DNA of 64,000 nucleotides, from positions 248,001-312,000 of the forward strand of contig NZ_RDSD01000001.1 in assembly GCF_003712195.1 (NCBI RefSeq). Direction: 5' to 3'. The notes beneath the pieces were generated by a model, which made no database searches, was not told where the DNA came from, and was given only the letters and a program-made list of their open reading frames with translations. Position numbers and translations under genes: made by a program. Origin of the DNA: Proteiniphilum sp. X52. Its GTDB lineage: Bacteria > Bacteroidota > Bacteroidia > Bacteroidales > Dysgonomonadaceae. Below, in pieces: positions 18,975 through 28,772 of this stretch (position 1 is its first letter; the number at the start of each line of letters is the position of its first letter).

Positions 18975-19970
18975 TTAATTTGTGACAGGCTCATCCTCTT
19001 TGTTGTCGGATGAAAGATCTGTTTCTGTTTTGTTGATGACTTCAATCGGCTTATCGTCTGTTATTTCTACAATCCTTGTGGAAACAGCGTATTGGTCGGG
19101 ATAGATCTTTCCCCCGATTTCATTGGCCCACGCTTTGGTGAATTCGGCACCGATATAGACAATAATGGACGAATAGTATATCCATGAAAGAAGGATAATG
19201 AGGAATGCGGCGGCACCGTATACCGATAGGGTATTGCGTGTCCCGAGATAAACGGATATGGCAAATTGGCCGATCAGGAAAAAGATGGTTGTGACAATGC
19301 CCCCTACCATCACATCCTTAAACTTTATTTTAGCATCGGGCAATATTTTGAAGATCAATATGAATAGGGAAGATACGACCAAGATATTGAGAACCATCCC
19401 GATAACCTGAAAAAGAATGGCCGTTATGTCCGGGAAATAAGCAATTAATTGTTGCCTCAAACTGTTTATAAGGGTGGAAACCGACAAGGTGATCAGCAAT
19501 AGGAATCCCAGGATCAGAATGATGGAGAAAGAGAGCACTCTGTTTCTTACATAGTGCAACCATCCTTTTTTAGGCTTGGGCTTTATTCCCCAGATGGTAT
19601 TCAAGGAAGTTTGCATCTCCGCAAAAATGGCCGTGGCACCGAAAATCATTACTCCTAAACTTATAAGTCTCGCGAGGGTGGAGCTGTCAGCATCCGATGT
19701 GTTTCTTATAATGTCCCGCAATTGCGCGGTAACTTCGCTGCCCACCAACTCATCCATTGTTCCGTATACCTGAGATGAGATATCCTGATCGAACCAGGTG
19801 CCGAAGGTAACCATGAAAGTAAGAAAGGGCACAAGGGCAAAAATAGTGGCATAAGCCAAAGAAGCACTTAGCTTGGTTACCCCGTCATTGGTAAATCCTT
19901 GTATGGTCAACTTAATGATATTAAGGATCGACCGGAATGAAATTCTCTTGCGGATTCGTTTTTTTGCCAT
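18975..19970 (-). CDS. YihY/virulence factor BrkB family membrane protein
   Basis: Inner-membrane protein of the UPF0761/YihY family, formerly mis-called ribonuclease BN; its substrate is unknown. The 331 aa have about six hydrophobic segments and the family hallmarks LSASLAYATIFALVPFLTF near residue 45, IWGIKPKPKKGWLHYVRNR, and a last membrane part with SWIYYSSIIVYIGAEFTKAWA. The tail is acidic and hydrophilic. It is separated from tpx and ftsK by about 145 nt each and so is probably transcribed alone. Confidence 0.9.
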   Translation of the reverse strand: MAKKRIRKRISFRSILNIIKLTIQGFTNDGVTKLSASLAYATIFALVPFLTFMVTFGTWFDQDISSQVYGTMDELVGSEVTAQLRDIIRNTSDADSSTLARLISLGVMIFGATAIFAEMQTSLNTIWGIKPKPKKGWLHYVRNRVLSFSIILILGFLLLITLSVSTLINSLRQQLIAYFPDITAILFQVIGMVLNILVVSSLFILIFKILPDAKIKFKDVMVGGIVTTIFFLIGQFAISVYLGTRNTLSVYGAAAFLIILLSWIYYSSIIVYIGAEFTKAWANEIGGKIYPDQYAVSTRIVEITDDKPIEVINKTETDLSSDNKEDEPVTN

Positions 19971-20115
19971 AATAACAGTCAGCTATAGCCTCTATAACAA
20001 AGTTCACCTGTGCATTGTTCTTCCTTTGACCTATCTAATCTTACCTGCTGAAAAGCGAAAGGTCCGCGAATCACTTCGCAGACCCTTCTTGTTAACACAA
20101 TCTTCATGAAACAAA

Positions 20116-20616
20116 CTACACTATCGAGTTGATTGCAGAATGATAATCCGGCTCCTGTGCAATCTCAGGAACCAGTTCGGTATATACTACCTTTCCTTGC
20201 GGGTCTACTACCACCACCGCCCGGGCCAAAAGACCTTTCAACGGGCCGTCGGTCATCAGCAGGCCGTAATCTTCTCCAAACGACTTGTGGCGGAAACAGG
20301 AAAGTGTGACCACATTTTCAATGCCTTCTGCACCACAGAATCTTCCGGCTGCGAAGGGCAGATCCGCGGAAATGCAAAGCACGACCGTATTTTTCAACGA
20401 AGCGGCTTCTTGATTGAAACGACGCACCGAGGCGGCGCATACACCGGTGTCGATGCTCGGAAAGATATTGAGAACAACATATTTCCCTTTGAAGTCCCCT
20501 AACCCGGCTTCCGAAAGGTCACCCTTTACCAACGTGAAATCGGGTGCCACCGAGCCTTTTACAGGCAGCTCTCCGCTTGTCTGCACGGGATTGCCTTTCA
20601 ATGTTATACTTGCCAT
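20116..20616 (-). CDS. tpx: Thiol peroxidase Tpx
   Basis: Atypical 2-Cys peroxiredoxin reducing hydroperoxides with thioredoxin. The 166 aa carry the peroxidatic cysteine at C60 (PSIDTGVC) and the resolving cysteine at C94 ([15 protein letters not shown]), the spacing known for E. coli Tpx (61/95). trxB, encoded 5 kb away on the same strand, makes the reductant's reductase. Upstream lie two interleaved inverted repeats (20659-20767). Confidence 0.96.
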   Translation of the reverse strand: MASITLKGNPVQTSGELPVKGSVAPDFTLVKGDLSEAGLGDFKGKYVVLNIFPSIDTGVCAASVRRFNQEAASLKNTVVLCISADLPFAAGRFCGAEGIENVVTLSCFRHKSFGEDYGLLMTDGPLKGLLARAVVVVDPQGKVVYTELVPEIAQEPDYHSAINSIV

Positions 20617-20658
20617 TATATTATTGCTTATTTAAATTCATTCAATTTCATTGGCCGT

Positions 20659-20767
20659 TTTGAGTCGCCTTTGCTCCTCAATTTTCAATTGTCACTAAGG
20701 GAAAGTTCAAGGATCCTCAACGAAAAGACTCAAACAATGAAAACAATCAAACAAGTTTGACTTTCCC
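20659..20767 (-). repeat. Two interleaved inverted repeats between uvrA and tpx
   Basis: TTTGAGTC (20659-20666) pairs with GACTCAAA (20727-20734), and GGGAAAGT (20699-20706) pairs with ACTTTCCC (20760-20767). The arms alternate, so the two 8-bp stems form either a pseudoknot or mutually exclusive structures in the tpx leader or uvrA 3' end. Confidence 0.5.
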
Positions 20768-20875
20768 TTTTAGCTTGACGAGCACATTTTAAATTGTCCC
20801 TTTTATGTAATCTCTAAACAATGAGTTCATTTAAATGTTCATGGCTATTCCATTTTTAACTTTAGATGCAAGTTG

Positions 20876-23695
20876 TTATAATTCCTCTTTAAGATAAACC
20901 GCGGTATAACTTTCTCCGTTATGGACAATCTCTTCAGGAGTCCCTTTGGCGAGGATCTGACCCCCTCTTTCTCCTCCTTCCGGCCCCAAATCGATGATAT
21001 AATCGGCACACTTGATAATATCGAGATTGTGTTCAATGACAATTACGGTGTTGCCTTTTTCCACCAATTTATTCAATACTCCCAGGAGCACGCGGATATC
21101 TTCGAAGTGCAGTCCCGTGGTAGGTTCATCCAGCACATAAAGGGTATTGCCCGTATCGATACGGGCCAGTTCGGTAGCCAGTTTCACCCGCTGGCTCTCT
21201 CCCCCGGAGAGGGTGGTGGAGGATTGTCCCAGTTTGATATATCCTAATCCCACCTCCTGCAATACCTTAATTTTATGCAATATGTTTGGCACATTTTCAA
21301 AAAAATCCACCGCTTCGTTGATCGTCATGTCCAATACATCCGCGATCGATTTTCCTTTGAATCGCACTTCCAATGTTTCGCGGTTGTATCGTTTGCCATG
21401 ACATTCTTCGCAATGAACCATCACGTCGGGCAGGAAATTCATCTCAATGGTTTTATATCCGTTGCCGCCGCATTTTTCACACCGGCCGCCTTTCACATTA
21501 AAAGAGAATCTCCCCGGTTTATATCCCCTGATCTTGGCTTCCGGCATTCCGGCAAATAAGAGGCGTATATCGGAGAAGACACCGGTGTAGGTCGCCGGGT
21601 TGGAGCGGGGCGTACGGCCTATGGGCGACTGGTCCACACTCACCACTTTGTCGAGATGCTCAAGCCCTTTGATCGATTGATAGGGTAGAGGATCTTTCAG
21701 GGAGCGGTAAAATTTCTGGCTGAGGATGGGTTGCAGCGTTTCGTTGATTAATGTTGATTTTCCACTGCCGGAAACACCCGTCACGCAGATAAGCGTACCT
21801 AATGGGAATGTGGCGGTCACATTTTTCAGGTTATTACCCGAGGCTCCTTCAATCGTGAGGTTTTTGCCATTTCCTTTCCGTCTTTTTTCAGGAATGGCAA
21901 TTTTTAATTTGCCGTTCAGGTAGTTGGAGGTAAGGGTGTTTTTCTGCAACATTTCCGAAGGAAGGCCCTCGAAGACCACATCGCCTCCTTTCTGCCCGGC
22001 AAAAGGCCCCATATCGACTATATAGTCAGAGGCGAGCATCATGTCTTTGTCGTGTTCCACCACTACCACCGAGTTGCCCGAATCGCGCAGTTTCTTCAGC
22101 GAGTCGATCAGGCGGTGGTTATCGCGCTGGTGGAGGCCGATACTGGGTTCGTCAAGTATATAGAGCACATTCACCAACTGCGATCCGATCTGGGTGGCCA
22201 GTCGAATGCGCTGGCTCTCCCCACCGGAAAGGGATGCTGACGCGCGCGAGAGCGAGAGGTATCCCAGCCCCACGTCCAGCAGGAATCCAAGGCGCGAAAG
22301 GATCTCTTTCTTAATCTCTCCTGCGATAAGGCGTTGCTTCTCCGTCACTTCGGTTTCGGAAGAGATAATCCATTGATACAGAGATTGTATGTCCATTTCC
22401 GCCAGTTCGGCGATATTTTTCCCGTTGATCTTGAAATGCAATGCCTCCCTGTTGAGCCGCTGTCCGTGGCATTCGGGGCAGACTGAGGTGGTGATGAACT
22501 GTCCTGCCCATTTCTGGGCGGTAGCCGAAGCTTCGTCTTCCTGCTGCATTTCAATGTATTTGGCCACACCTTCGTAGGAGACCATATAATTGGAGTTTCC
22601 CAGCGACTCATTCTTTATCTTGAGCCTTTCGTCGGTGCCGTACATGATCTCATCGACAGCTTCTTGCGGGATATTTTTAATGGGTGTTTTCAATGTCACT
22701 CCATATTTTTCGCAGATGGCCGCAATTTGCCAGAAGAGCAGGTTGCTCTTTTCTTTTCCGAGAGGGGCGATACCTCCTCCGGCGATACTCAGATTGGGAT
22801 CGGGTATGATCTTCTCGGTATCGATCTGGTCTACCGAACCGATACCCTTGCAGCGGTGACAGGCTCCCTGCGGTGAGTTGAAAGAAAAATTATGGGGCGC
22901 GGGTTCACTATAGGAAAGACCGGTGGTCGGGCACATAAGGCTGCGGCTGTAGTGGCGCACTTCGTCGGCCTCCACATCCTGGATGAGGATCAGGCCGGAA
23001 CCCTGTTTCATGGCAGTCCGTACGCTGCTTTGCAACTTGTCGCTGAATTTATTGGATACAGCCAGCTTGTCGATCAGGATCTCGATGTTGTGGTTCTTGT
23101 ATCGGTCCAGCCGCATGCCGGGAATGATTTCCCGGATCTCACCGTCGACCCTCACATTGAGGTATCCCTTTTTCCGGATCTGTTCGAACAGTTCCTTGTA
23201 GTGTCCTTTCCTGTTCCTCACTACCGGAGCAAGGATATAGATCTTTTTACCGATATACTTTTCCAGTATCAGTTCCAGTATCTGGCTGTCGGTGTACTTT
23301 ACCATTTTCTCGCCGGTAACATAGGAGTATGCCTCACCGGCACGGGCGTAAAGCAGACGGAGAAAGTCATATACCTCAGTAGTGGTGCCGACTGTGGAAC
23401 GGGGATTTTTGTTGGTGGTCTTCTGTTCGATGGAGATGACCGGGCTTAAGCCGGTGATCTTATCCACGTCGGGACGCTCCATCTTTCCCAGAAATCCACG
23501 CGCGTAAGCCGAGAAGGTTTCTATATAGCGACGTTGTCCTTCGGCAAAGATGGTGTCGAAAGCAAGTGATGATTTCCCGCTGCCGCTCAATCCGGTGATT
23601 ACCGTGAGAGAGTCACGCGGAATAGTTACGTCTATGTTCTTTAAGTTGTGTACGCGTGCGCCGTACACCTGTATCTGTTCAGTTTCGGATGCCAT
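20876..23695 (-). CDS. uvrA: Excinuclease ABC subunit A
   Basis: DNA damage-recognition ATPase of nucleotide excision repair. The 939 aa comprise two ABC modules with Walker A GLSGSGKSSL and GVSGSGKSTL, signatures LSGGESQRIRLATQIG and LSGGESQRVKLATELA, and zinc-binding cysteine pairs (CPECHGQR; CEKCGGNG with CEECHGKR). I choose ATG 23695, eight bases after the upstream gene's stop; the alternative ATG 23719 would overlap that gene and adds only MGGEIKKT. Confidence 0.97.
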   Translation of the reverse strand: MASETEQIQVYGARVHNLKNIDVTIPRDSLTVITGLSGSGKSSLAFDTIFAEGQRRYIETFSAYARGFLGKMERPDVDKITGLSPVISIEQKTTNKNPRSTVGTTTEVYDFLRLLYARAGEAYSYVTGEKMVKYTDSQILELILEKYIGKKIYILAPVVRNRKGHYKELFEQIRKKGYLNVRVDGEIREIIPGMRLDRYKNHNIEILIDKLAVSNKFSDKLQSSVRTAMKQGSGLILIQDVEADEVRHYSRSLMCPTTGLSYSEPAPHNFSFNSPQGACHRCKGIGSVDQIDTEKIIPDPNLSIAGGGIAPLGKEKSNLLFWQIAAICEKYGVTLKTPIKNIPQEAVDEIMYGTDERLKIKNESLGNSNYMVSYEGVAKYIEMQQEDEASATAQKWAGQFITTSVCPECHGQRLNREALHFKINGKNIAELAEMDIQSLYQWIISSETEVTEKQRLIAGEIKKEILSRLGFLLDVGLGYLSLSRASASLSGGESQRIRLATQIGSQLVNVLYILDEPSIGLHQRDNHRLIDSLKKLRDSGNSVVVVEHDKDMMLASDYIVDMGPFAGQKGGDVVFEGLPSEMLQKNTLTSNYLNGKLKIAIPEKRRKGNGKNLTIEGASGNNLKNVTATFPLGTLICVTGVSGSGKSTLINETLQPILSQKFYRSLKDPLPYQSIKGLEHLDKVVSVDQSPIGRTPRSNPATYTGVFSDIRLLFAGMPEAKIRGYKPGRFSFNVKGGRCEKCGGNGYKTIEMNFLPDVMVHCEECHGKRYNRETLEVRFKGKSIADVLDMTINEAVDFFENVPNILHKIKVLQEVGLGYIKLGQSSTTLSGGESQRVKLATELARIDTGNTLYVLDEPTTGLHFEDIRVLLGVLNKLVEKGNTVIVIEHNLDIIKCADYIIDLGPEGGERGGQILAKGTPEEIVHNGESYTAVYLKEEL

Positions 23696-23703
23696 AGTCT
23701 TTT

Positions 23704-24681
23704 TTATTTCACCACCCATGCCGGATTATGAACCTTGGGGCTTTCCCCCTTCTTGTAGTAGAGGTCTTCCTGTGTAGGAATAAGCAGGGTGTAGGTCTTA
23801 CCCGACGGATTGCTCAGGCTGGTATTTCGTAGCCACGAGTTGAAGTCTTTCAACTGCGCGTAGGTGATGTTGTGTTGTTTGGCAAAAGTTGCCAGGTCGG
23901 GTATGGAGGAAAACACCTTCACCTCTTTGAACTGCATGGGCTTATAGAGATGATCCGGCCTTATGACGAATCCGTATTGCTGCGGATTTTCGAAGATCTG
24001 TTTGATGGCGAGCATGCGGTAGTAATAGCGGGAAGTCTCTTCCACCAACCAGAGGTCGAGCGAATCGTCCACCCCCTGGTCTCTCAACCCGTTGGTGACA
24101 CGGGCCTGACCACCGTTATACGACAACGCGGCGGCACTCCATGAACCGTGCCTGTGGTAAGCTTCTTTCAGATAGCGACAGGCAGCCACAGTCGATTTTT
24201 CCACATGGTAGCGCTCATCCACATCGGATGTTGTCTCCAGCCCGTATTGTTTACCCGTGCTTTGGAGGAACTGCCAGAGTCCTGCCGCGCGTGCGGGAGA
24301 GACCGCCCTGGGATCCAGGCTGCTTTCTATGACCGCCAGATATTTCAGGTCATCGGGAACGCCTTGTTGTTTGAGGATCGGTTCAATGACCGGGAAGAAG
24401 CGGTTGGCCCTTTTGAAAAGCAGTAGGGTGGTGGAATGGAAGTAGGTGAAACTATTCAGTTCCCGATCCATCCGCTCCCGTTTATCATAGCGGTCGAAAG
24501 TGATCCGTTCTCCCGCAAATTCCATACTTTCCGGAATGGCCACCGAGGCGGTCATGGAGAGTACCAATGGTCGTTCCGATTCGGTTTTCTCGATGTTATT
24601 TCCCGAAGTGAGGGCTATGAATAATATCCCCAATCCTATTATCAATATTGAGAAAGAGATCAATAGTGCCGATTTCTTCAT
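23704..24681 (-). CDS. Membrane-bound lytic transglycosylase (MltD-like, SLT domain)
   Basis: Peptidoglycan-cleaving enzyme forming 1,6-anhydro-MurNAc ends. The 325 aa start with a membrane anchor or signal segment (residues 5-25), and the SLT domain carries the catalytic Glu in AVIESSLDPRAVSPARAAGLWQF and the motifs YHVEKSTVAACRYL and ALSYNGG. The C-terminal ~60 residues (SIPDLATFAKQHNITYAQLK, ending YTLLIP) look like one degenerate LysM module. uvrA follows after 8 nt, so they are probably cotranscribed. A TATCTTTG -7 element lies 72 nt upstream. Confidence 0.9.
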   Translation of the reverse strand: MKKSALLISFSILIIGLGILFIALTSGNNIEKTESERPLVLSMTASVAIPESMEFAGERITFDRYDKRERMDRELNSFTYFHSTTLLLFKRANRFFPVIEPILKQQGVPDDLKYLAVIESSLDPRAVSPARAAGLWQFLQSTGKQYGLETTSDVDERYHVEKSTVAACRYLKEAYHRHGSWSAAALSYNGGQARVTNGLRDQGVDDSLDLWLVEETSRYYYRMLAIKQIFENPQQYGFVIRPDHLYKPMQFKEVKVFSSIPDLATFAKQHNITYAQLKDFNSWLRNTSLSNPSGKTYTLLIPTQEDLYYKKGESPKVHNPAWVVK

Positions 24682-24752
24682 TCTTTATTTAGCTTTGTGA
24701 ATTCTTATAATATTTTTCCGGCGACTGGGTGCCGGTATATTTTTGTGTAGAA

Positions 24753-24760
24753 CAAAGATA
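24753..24760 (-). promoter_or_regulatory. Candidate -7 element TATCTTTG for the transglycosylase-uvrA unit
   Basis: Exact TAnnTTTG on the minus strand, 71 nt upstream of the transglycosylase start. Between it and the gene is a short CCGGC/GCCGG hairpin (about 24719-24735). No clear -33. Confidence 0.4.
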
Positions 24761-24933
24761 ATCGTTTTTTTGAAAATTTGGAAATGAGCAGTGAGAACTC
24801 AAAATTTTCATATATATTCGCACTTGGTGTTATTCGGCTTTGCCGATATTCATTCGCTCCGGTTATGTTTAACAACAGGGCGACAACTCAATAACAATCG
24901 AATAGTCACTTTATTGCTTTATTCCAAAAGAAA

Positions 24934-27918
24934 ATGAAACTAAAAACGCCAGGGTCAGTAATTAAAGCACATGATATAAACCGGTTCAGATTCCGGGATA
25001 CCCCGTTTGTGAAGTTGATGAACAAACGGATTTACAACGTCCTGATGGTGGCTTCCAGATATGATATGTTCATCCTGGAAGATGACGGTCGTGTCGATGA
25101 ACAGATTTTCAATGAGTATACCTCACTCAACCTCCGCTATCCGCCGCGCTTTACACAGGTGGGCAACAGCCGGGAAGCGCTGGCAGAGCTGAAACAGAAT
25201 CGTTATGAGTTGATCATCTGCATGCCCAACATGGATAATAGTGACACTTTCGACCTGGCGAAGCAAATCAAAGCGCGCTACCCGGATATTCCTGTAGTGT
25301 TGCTCACACCTTTTTCCAAAGCGGTCACACAATCGTTACGGAAGTCAGACCTGAGCGGTATCGATTACGTCTTCAGTTGGTTGGGCGACACGGATCTGCT
25401 GTTGGCGATCATCAAGATCATTGAAGACCGGATAAATGTGGAGCACGACGTAAAGACGGTCGGCGTGCAGACTGTGCTCTTGGTGGAAGATTCCGTGCGT
25501 TTCTATTCAACGGCATTACCCTTGCTTTATAAGTTTGTGCTCAGTGAATCGAAAGAGTTCTCGAAGGAGGCCCTCAATGACCACCTGAGAATGCTCCGCA
25601 TGCGCGGACGTCCAAAGATCCTGCTTGCCCGTAACTATGAGGAGGCGATCACCTATTACAAAAAGTATGGTGATAATATGCTGGGTGTGATCAGTGATAT
25701 GAGTTTCAATATTGATGGGAAGAAGGAGAAATTAGCCGGTAAGCAGCTCGGTGAATGGATCCGGAAGAAAGACCGTTATATCCCGATTATTTATGCTTCG
25801 TCGGAGTCGGAAAACCGGAAATATGCAGCCGATGTGGATGCTGTATTTATTGATAAGAATTCCAAGACTTTTCCGCAGGATATGCGGAAAGCAATCAAGG
25901 AGAATCTGGGTTTTGGAGACTTCATTATCACCGATCCCATTACCCAACAAGAGATATTCCGGATCAAGAATCTGAAGGAGTTGCAAATGAATATCCGTAA
26001 TATCCCTGATGATGCTTTATATTACCACCTTTCGAGAAACCATTTTTCCAGGTTTTTTTATTCCCGGGCCATGTTTCCTGTGGCAGAGATGCTTAAAAAG
26101 ATAGATGTCTCGGAATATGCCAATATGCATGACGCGCGAGAACTTATTTACGCGACTATCGTGCAATACAGGCGTATGAAGAATACCGGAGTGGTAGCTG
26201 TTTTCGAGAAAGACCGATTCGACCAGTATTCGAACTTCGCCCGTATCGGAGAGGGTTCACTTGGAGGTAAGGGAAGAGGATTGGCTTTTATCGGTTATAT
26301 GGTGAAAACCCATCTGGAGTTGAATAATAATCACAACTTTCCTGTGACCACTCCCAAGACGGTGGTGCTATGCACTGATATCTTCGATGAATTCATGGAG
26401 GCCAATAATCTCTATCCGGTGGCCCTTGCGGATCTGGAAGACGAGATGATCCTGAAGCATTTTCTTGCCGCCAAACTTCCGAAACGGTTGGTGAGTGATT
26501 TTCTGGTGTTCTTTGATGCGATAGAGACGCCTATCGCCATCCGTTCTTCCAGTTTGCTGGAGGACTCACAGTATCAGCCCTTCGCGGGGATTTATTCCAC
26601 CTACATGATCCCTTATGTGAACGATAAATATGAGATGGTGCGCCTACTCAGCAATGCTATCAAAGCGGTATATGCTTCTGTTTTCTATAAGGATAGCAAG
26701 ACCTATATGTCCGCAACGCAAAACCTGATCGATCAGGAGAAGATGGCGATCGTCTTGCAGGAGGTGGTCGGCTCTCAATATGGCGGCCTGTTCTATCCTG
26801 CCATCTCGGGTGTGGCCCGTTCACTTAACTATTATCCTCTCGGGAATGAAAAACCGGAAGATGGCATTGTGAGCATAGCCTTCGGGTTGGGGAAATATAT
26901 TATGGATGGTCATACAGGTCTCCGTTTTTCTCCGCTCCATGCATCCAATATTCTGCAGCTGAGTTCGCTCGACTTGGCGCTGAGTGATACCCAGACCCGC
27001 TTCTATGCGCTTGACCTTCACTCGGAGATAAAAGATTTCATGATCGACGACGGGTTCAATCTCTTGAAACTTCGTCTCAAAGAAGCCGAAAAAGAGGGCC
27101 CTCTCAGGTATGTGGCTTCTACTTATGATCCTCAGGATCAGGTTATCCGGGATGGCTATTATGAAGGAGGACGCAAGATCATCTCTTTCGCCAATATTTT
27201 ACAGCATGGAATGTTTCCTTTGGCGGAGATCCTGGACAAACTGTTGAAAGCAGGGCAGAAAGAGATGGGGCGGCCGGTGGAGATAGAGTTTGCCGTGGAT
27301 ATCGAAGATAAGCAGTTTGCCTCTTTTTATGTACTACAGATCCGTCCCATCGTGGATAGTAAGGAGGTGGTGCATGAAAACCTGGAAGCCGTGGAGCCGA
27401 CCCATACGGTGCTCTTCTCGAAAAATGCGCTCGGAAATGGGATATCCAACGATGTGTATGATGTGGTTTATGTGAAATCCTCCACTTTTGAGGCTGCGAA
27501 AAACGGATTGATAGCCCGTGAAATAGAAGCGTTGAACAGCCGTTTCGCTGCTGCCGGCACCCATTATGTGCTGGTTGGCCCGGGACGGTGGGGGTCTTCC
27601 GATCCATGGTTGGGTATCCCCGTGAAATGGCCGCATATCAGCCAGGCACGGGTAATTGTGGAATCAGGGATGAAGAATTACCGTATAGAACCGAGTCAGG
27701 GAACCCATTTCTTTCAGAATCTGACCTCCTTTGGCGTGGGGTATTTTACAGTGAATCCCTTTGCTGGGAACGATGGGTTTTTCGATGAGGAGTTTTTGAA
27801 TGCGCAACCCGCCGCACATGAGACGGAATTTATCCGGCAGGTACACTTCGATCAGCCGGTGATCATCAAGATAAATGGAAAAAAAAGAGTGGGAGTAGTG
27901 ATGAAGCCGGGAAAATGA
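24934..27918 (+). CDS. Receiver-receiver-PEP synthase-type ATP-grasp fusion protein
   Basis: The 994 aa start with two receiver-like domains. The first (about 34-168) lacks a clear acceptor aspartate (LIICMPNMD). The second (about 178-325) keeps the acidic pair in LLVEDS, an acceptor aspartate in VISDMSF (D255) and the lysine in VFIDKNS (K308). From about 430 to the end lies a PPDK/PEP-synthase N-terminal ATP-grasp domain with GGKGRG (444-449), IAIRSSSLLEDSQYQPFAG and IEFAVDIEDK...VLQIRP. The swivelling phosphohistidine domain and the PEP/pyruvate TIM barrel of true PEP synthase are absent, so it is not a complete PEP synthase. Cytoplasmic; monocistronic. Substrate and partner are unknown. 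Confidence 0.85.
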   Translation: MKLKTPGSVIKAHDINRFRFRDTPFVKLMNKRIYNVLMVASRYDMFILEDDGRVDEQIFNEYTSLNLRYPPRFTQVGNSREALAELKQNRYELIICMPNMDNSDTFDLAKQIKARYPDIPVVLLTPFSKAVTQSLRKSDLSGIDYVFSWLGDTDLLLAIIKIIEDRINVEHDVKTVGVQTVLLVEDSVRFYSTALPLLYKFVLSESKEFSKEALNDHLRMLRMRGRPKILLARNYEEAITYYKKYGDNMLGVISDMSFNIDGKKEKLAGKQLGEWIRKKDRYIPIIYASSESENRKYAADVDAVFIDKNSKTFPQDMRKAIKENLGFGDFIITDPITQQEIFRIKNLKELQMNIRNIPDDALYYHLSRNHFSRFFYSRAMFPVAEMLKKIDVSEYANMHDARELIYATIVQYRRMKNTGVVAVFEKDRFDQYSNFARIGEGSLGGKGRGLAFIGYMVKTHLELNNNHNFPVTTPKTVVLCTDIFDEFMEANNLYPVALADLEDEMILKHFLAAKLPKRLVSDFLVFFDAIETPIAIRSSSLLEDSQYQPFAGIYSTYMIPYVNDKYEMVRLLSNAIKAVYASVFYKDSKTYMSATQNLIDQEKMAIVLQEVVGSQYGGLFYPAISGVARSLNYYPLGNEKPEDGIVSIAFGLGKYIMDGHTGLRFSPLHASNILQLSSLDLALSDTQTRFYALDLHSEIKDFMIDDGFNLLKLRLKEAEKEGPLRYVASTYDPQDQVIRDGYYEGGRKIISFANILQHGMFPLAEILDKLLKAGQKEMGRPVEIEFAVDIEDKQFASFYVLQIRPIVDSKEVVHENLEAVEPTHTVLFSKNALGNGISNDVYDVVYVKSSTFEAAKNGLIAREIEALNSRFAAAGTHYVLVGPGRWGSSDPWLGIPVKWPHISQARVIVESGMKNYRIEPSQGTHFFQNLTSFGVGYFTVNPFAGNDGFFDEEFLNAQPAAHETEFIRQVHFDQPVIIKINGKKRVGVVMKPGK

Positions 27919-27977
27919 CTTGTTTTAACTTTGTGTGCTGATAATTAGATTGTTATGGGTGGGTGCGGAGCCTTTTT

Positions 27978-28006
27978 TGTGAATGAGTGTTGCATCACTA
28001 TTCACA
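27978..28006. repeat. Hairpin between convergent genes, overlapping nosY stop
   Basis: TGTGAATGAGTG, loop TTGCAT, then CACTATTCACA form an 11-bp stem with one bulge. It lies between the fusion protein gene and nosY and includes the nosY stop. No T-tract follows on either strand, so terminator function is uncertain. Confidence 0.5.
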
Positions 28007-28772
28007 CAATATCTTTTTCACGAAATATTTTTAAGGAGAACCGGTAAGGAATGCCGATCCAAGCGGTCAATAATATGAATGAGAGGATTGTACTGAAAGT
28101 AGTTCCCAGAAAATGGGTAAATACAGCTCCCGAATAACCCAACATGGCAGAGACATCCAATCTCATCATGATTTGCAATCTTGCCAAGTCGATCGGATTG
28201 AGCATTAATAATAGTACTGTTAGTTTATCTATTGGATAATCGCTGAATTGAAAAAGAAGAAATAGCATGATTGCGTCATAAAGCAGTGTAAAGAACATCC
28301 ATAAGAGTATAGAGAGTCCTATTCCAACAGATTTGTCGTCGGTGAATACGGCGATCAAAAAAGACAATGACACCGACACAAGTGTTATGGCCGTTCCTAT
28401 GCTCAGGATCAGGAACCCGGTCATATCAAAAGAATAGATGATGATGGGAATGCCGGCACTTAATAGGAATGCAAGGCATAGGCTGCCGGAAATTCCCAGA
28501 TATAGACTGCTCCAAAGGGTGCCTCTTTTTATGGGTTGGCTCAATAGGAGCGTGATAAACTCACGGCTGTTGTAAATATAGATGGTGGAATACAATAAGG
28601 CCATAAGTGGTACACTGAAAAGGACAATGTATGCTACAGTCAATAATCCTTTGGAAAGGCTGTCTTCAACCAGAAAGGATATCCATGTGACCAAAGAAAG
28701 CACAATAAAATAAACAAATGTTATTTTACTTTTCAAGATATCGAGGAATATGATTTTGGCAATGTTATTCAT
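28002..28772 (-). CDS. nosY: NosY-type ABC transporter permease
   Basis: Membrane part of the NosFY ABC transporter, which with NosD is needed to mature the copper centres of N2O reductase. The 256 aa show six hydrophobic segments, starting MNNIAKIIFLDILKSKITFV, a typical ABC-2 permease opening. It overlaps nosF by 8 nt and is the last gene of the nos operon. The NosY name is by family resemblance plus context. Confidence 0.88.
   Translation of the reverse strand: MNNIAKIIFLDILKSKITFVYFIVLSLVTWISFLVEDSLSKGLLTVAYIVLFSVPLMALLYSTIYIYNSREFITLLLSQPIKRGTLWSSLYLGISGSLCLAFLLSAGIPIIIYSFDMTGFLILSIGTAITLVSVSLSFLIAVFTDDKSVGIGLSILLWMFFTLLYDAIMLFLLFQFSDYPIDKLTVLLLMLNPIDLARLQIMMRLDVSAMLGYSGAVFTHFLGTTFSTILSFILLTAWIGIPYRFSLKIFREKDIV

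Noticed and set aside
24934-27918. Complete phosphoenolpyruvate synthase
   Set aside because: Only the ATP-grasp half is present; the phosphohistidine and PEP/pyruvate barrel domains are missing.
27978-28006. Rho-independent terminator for the convergent genes
   Set aside because: The stem is good but no T-tract follows it on either strand, so I list it only as a hairpin.
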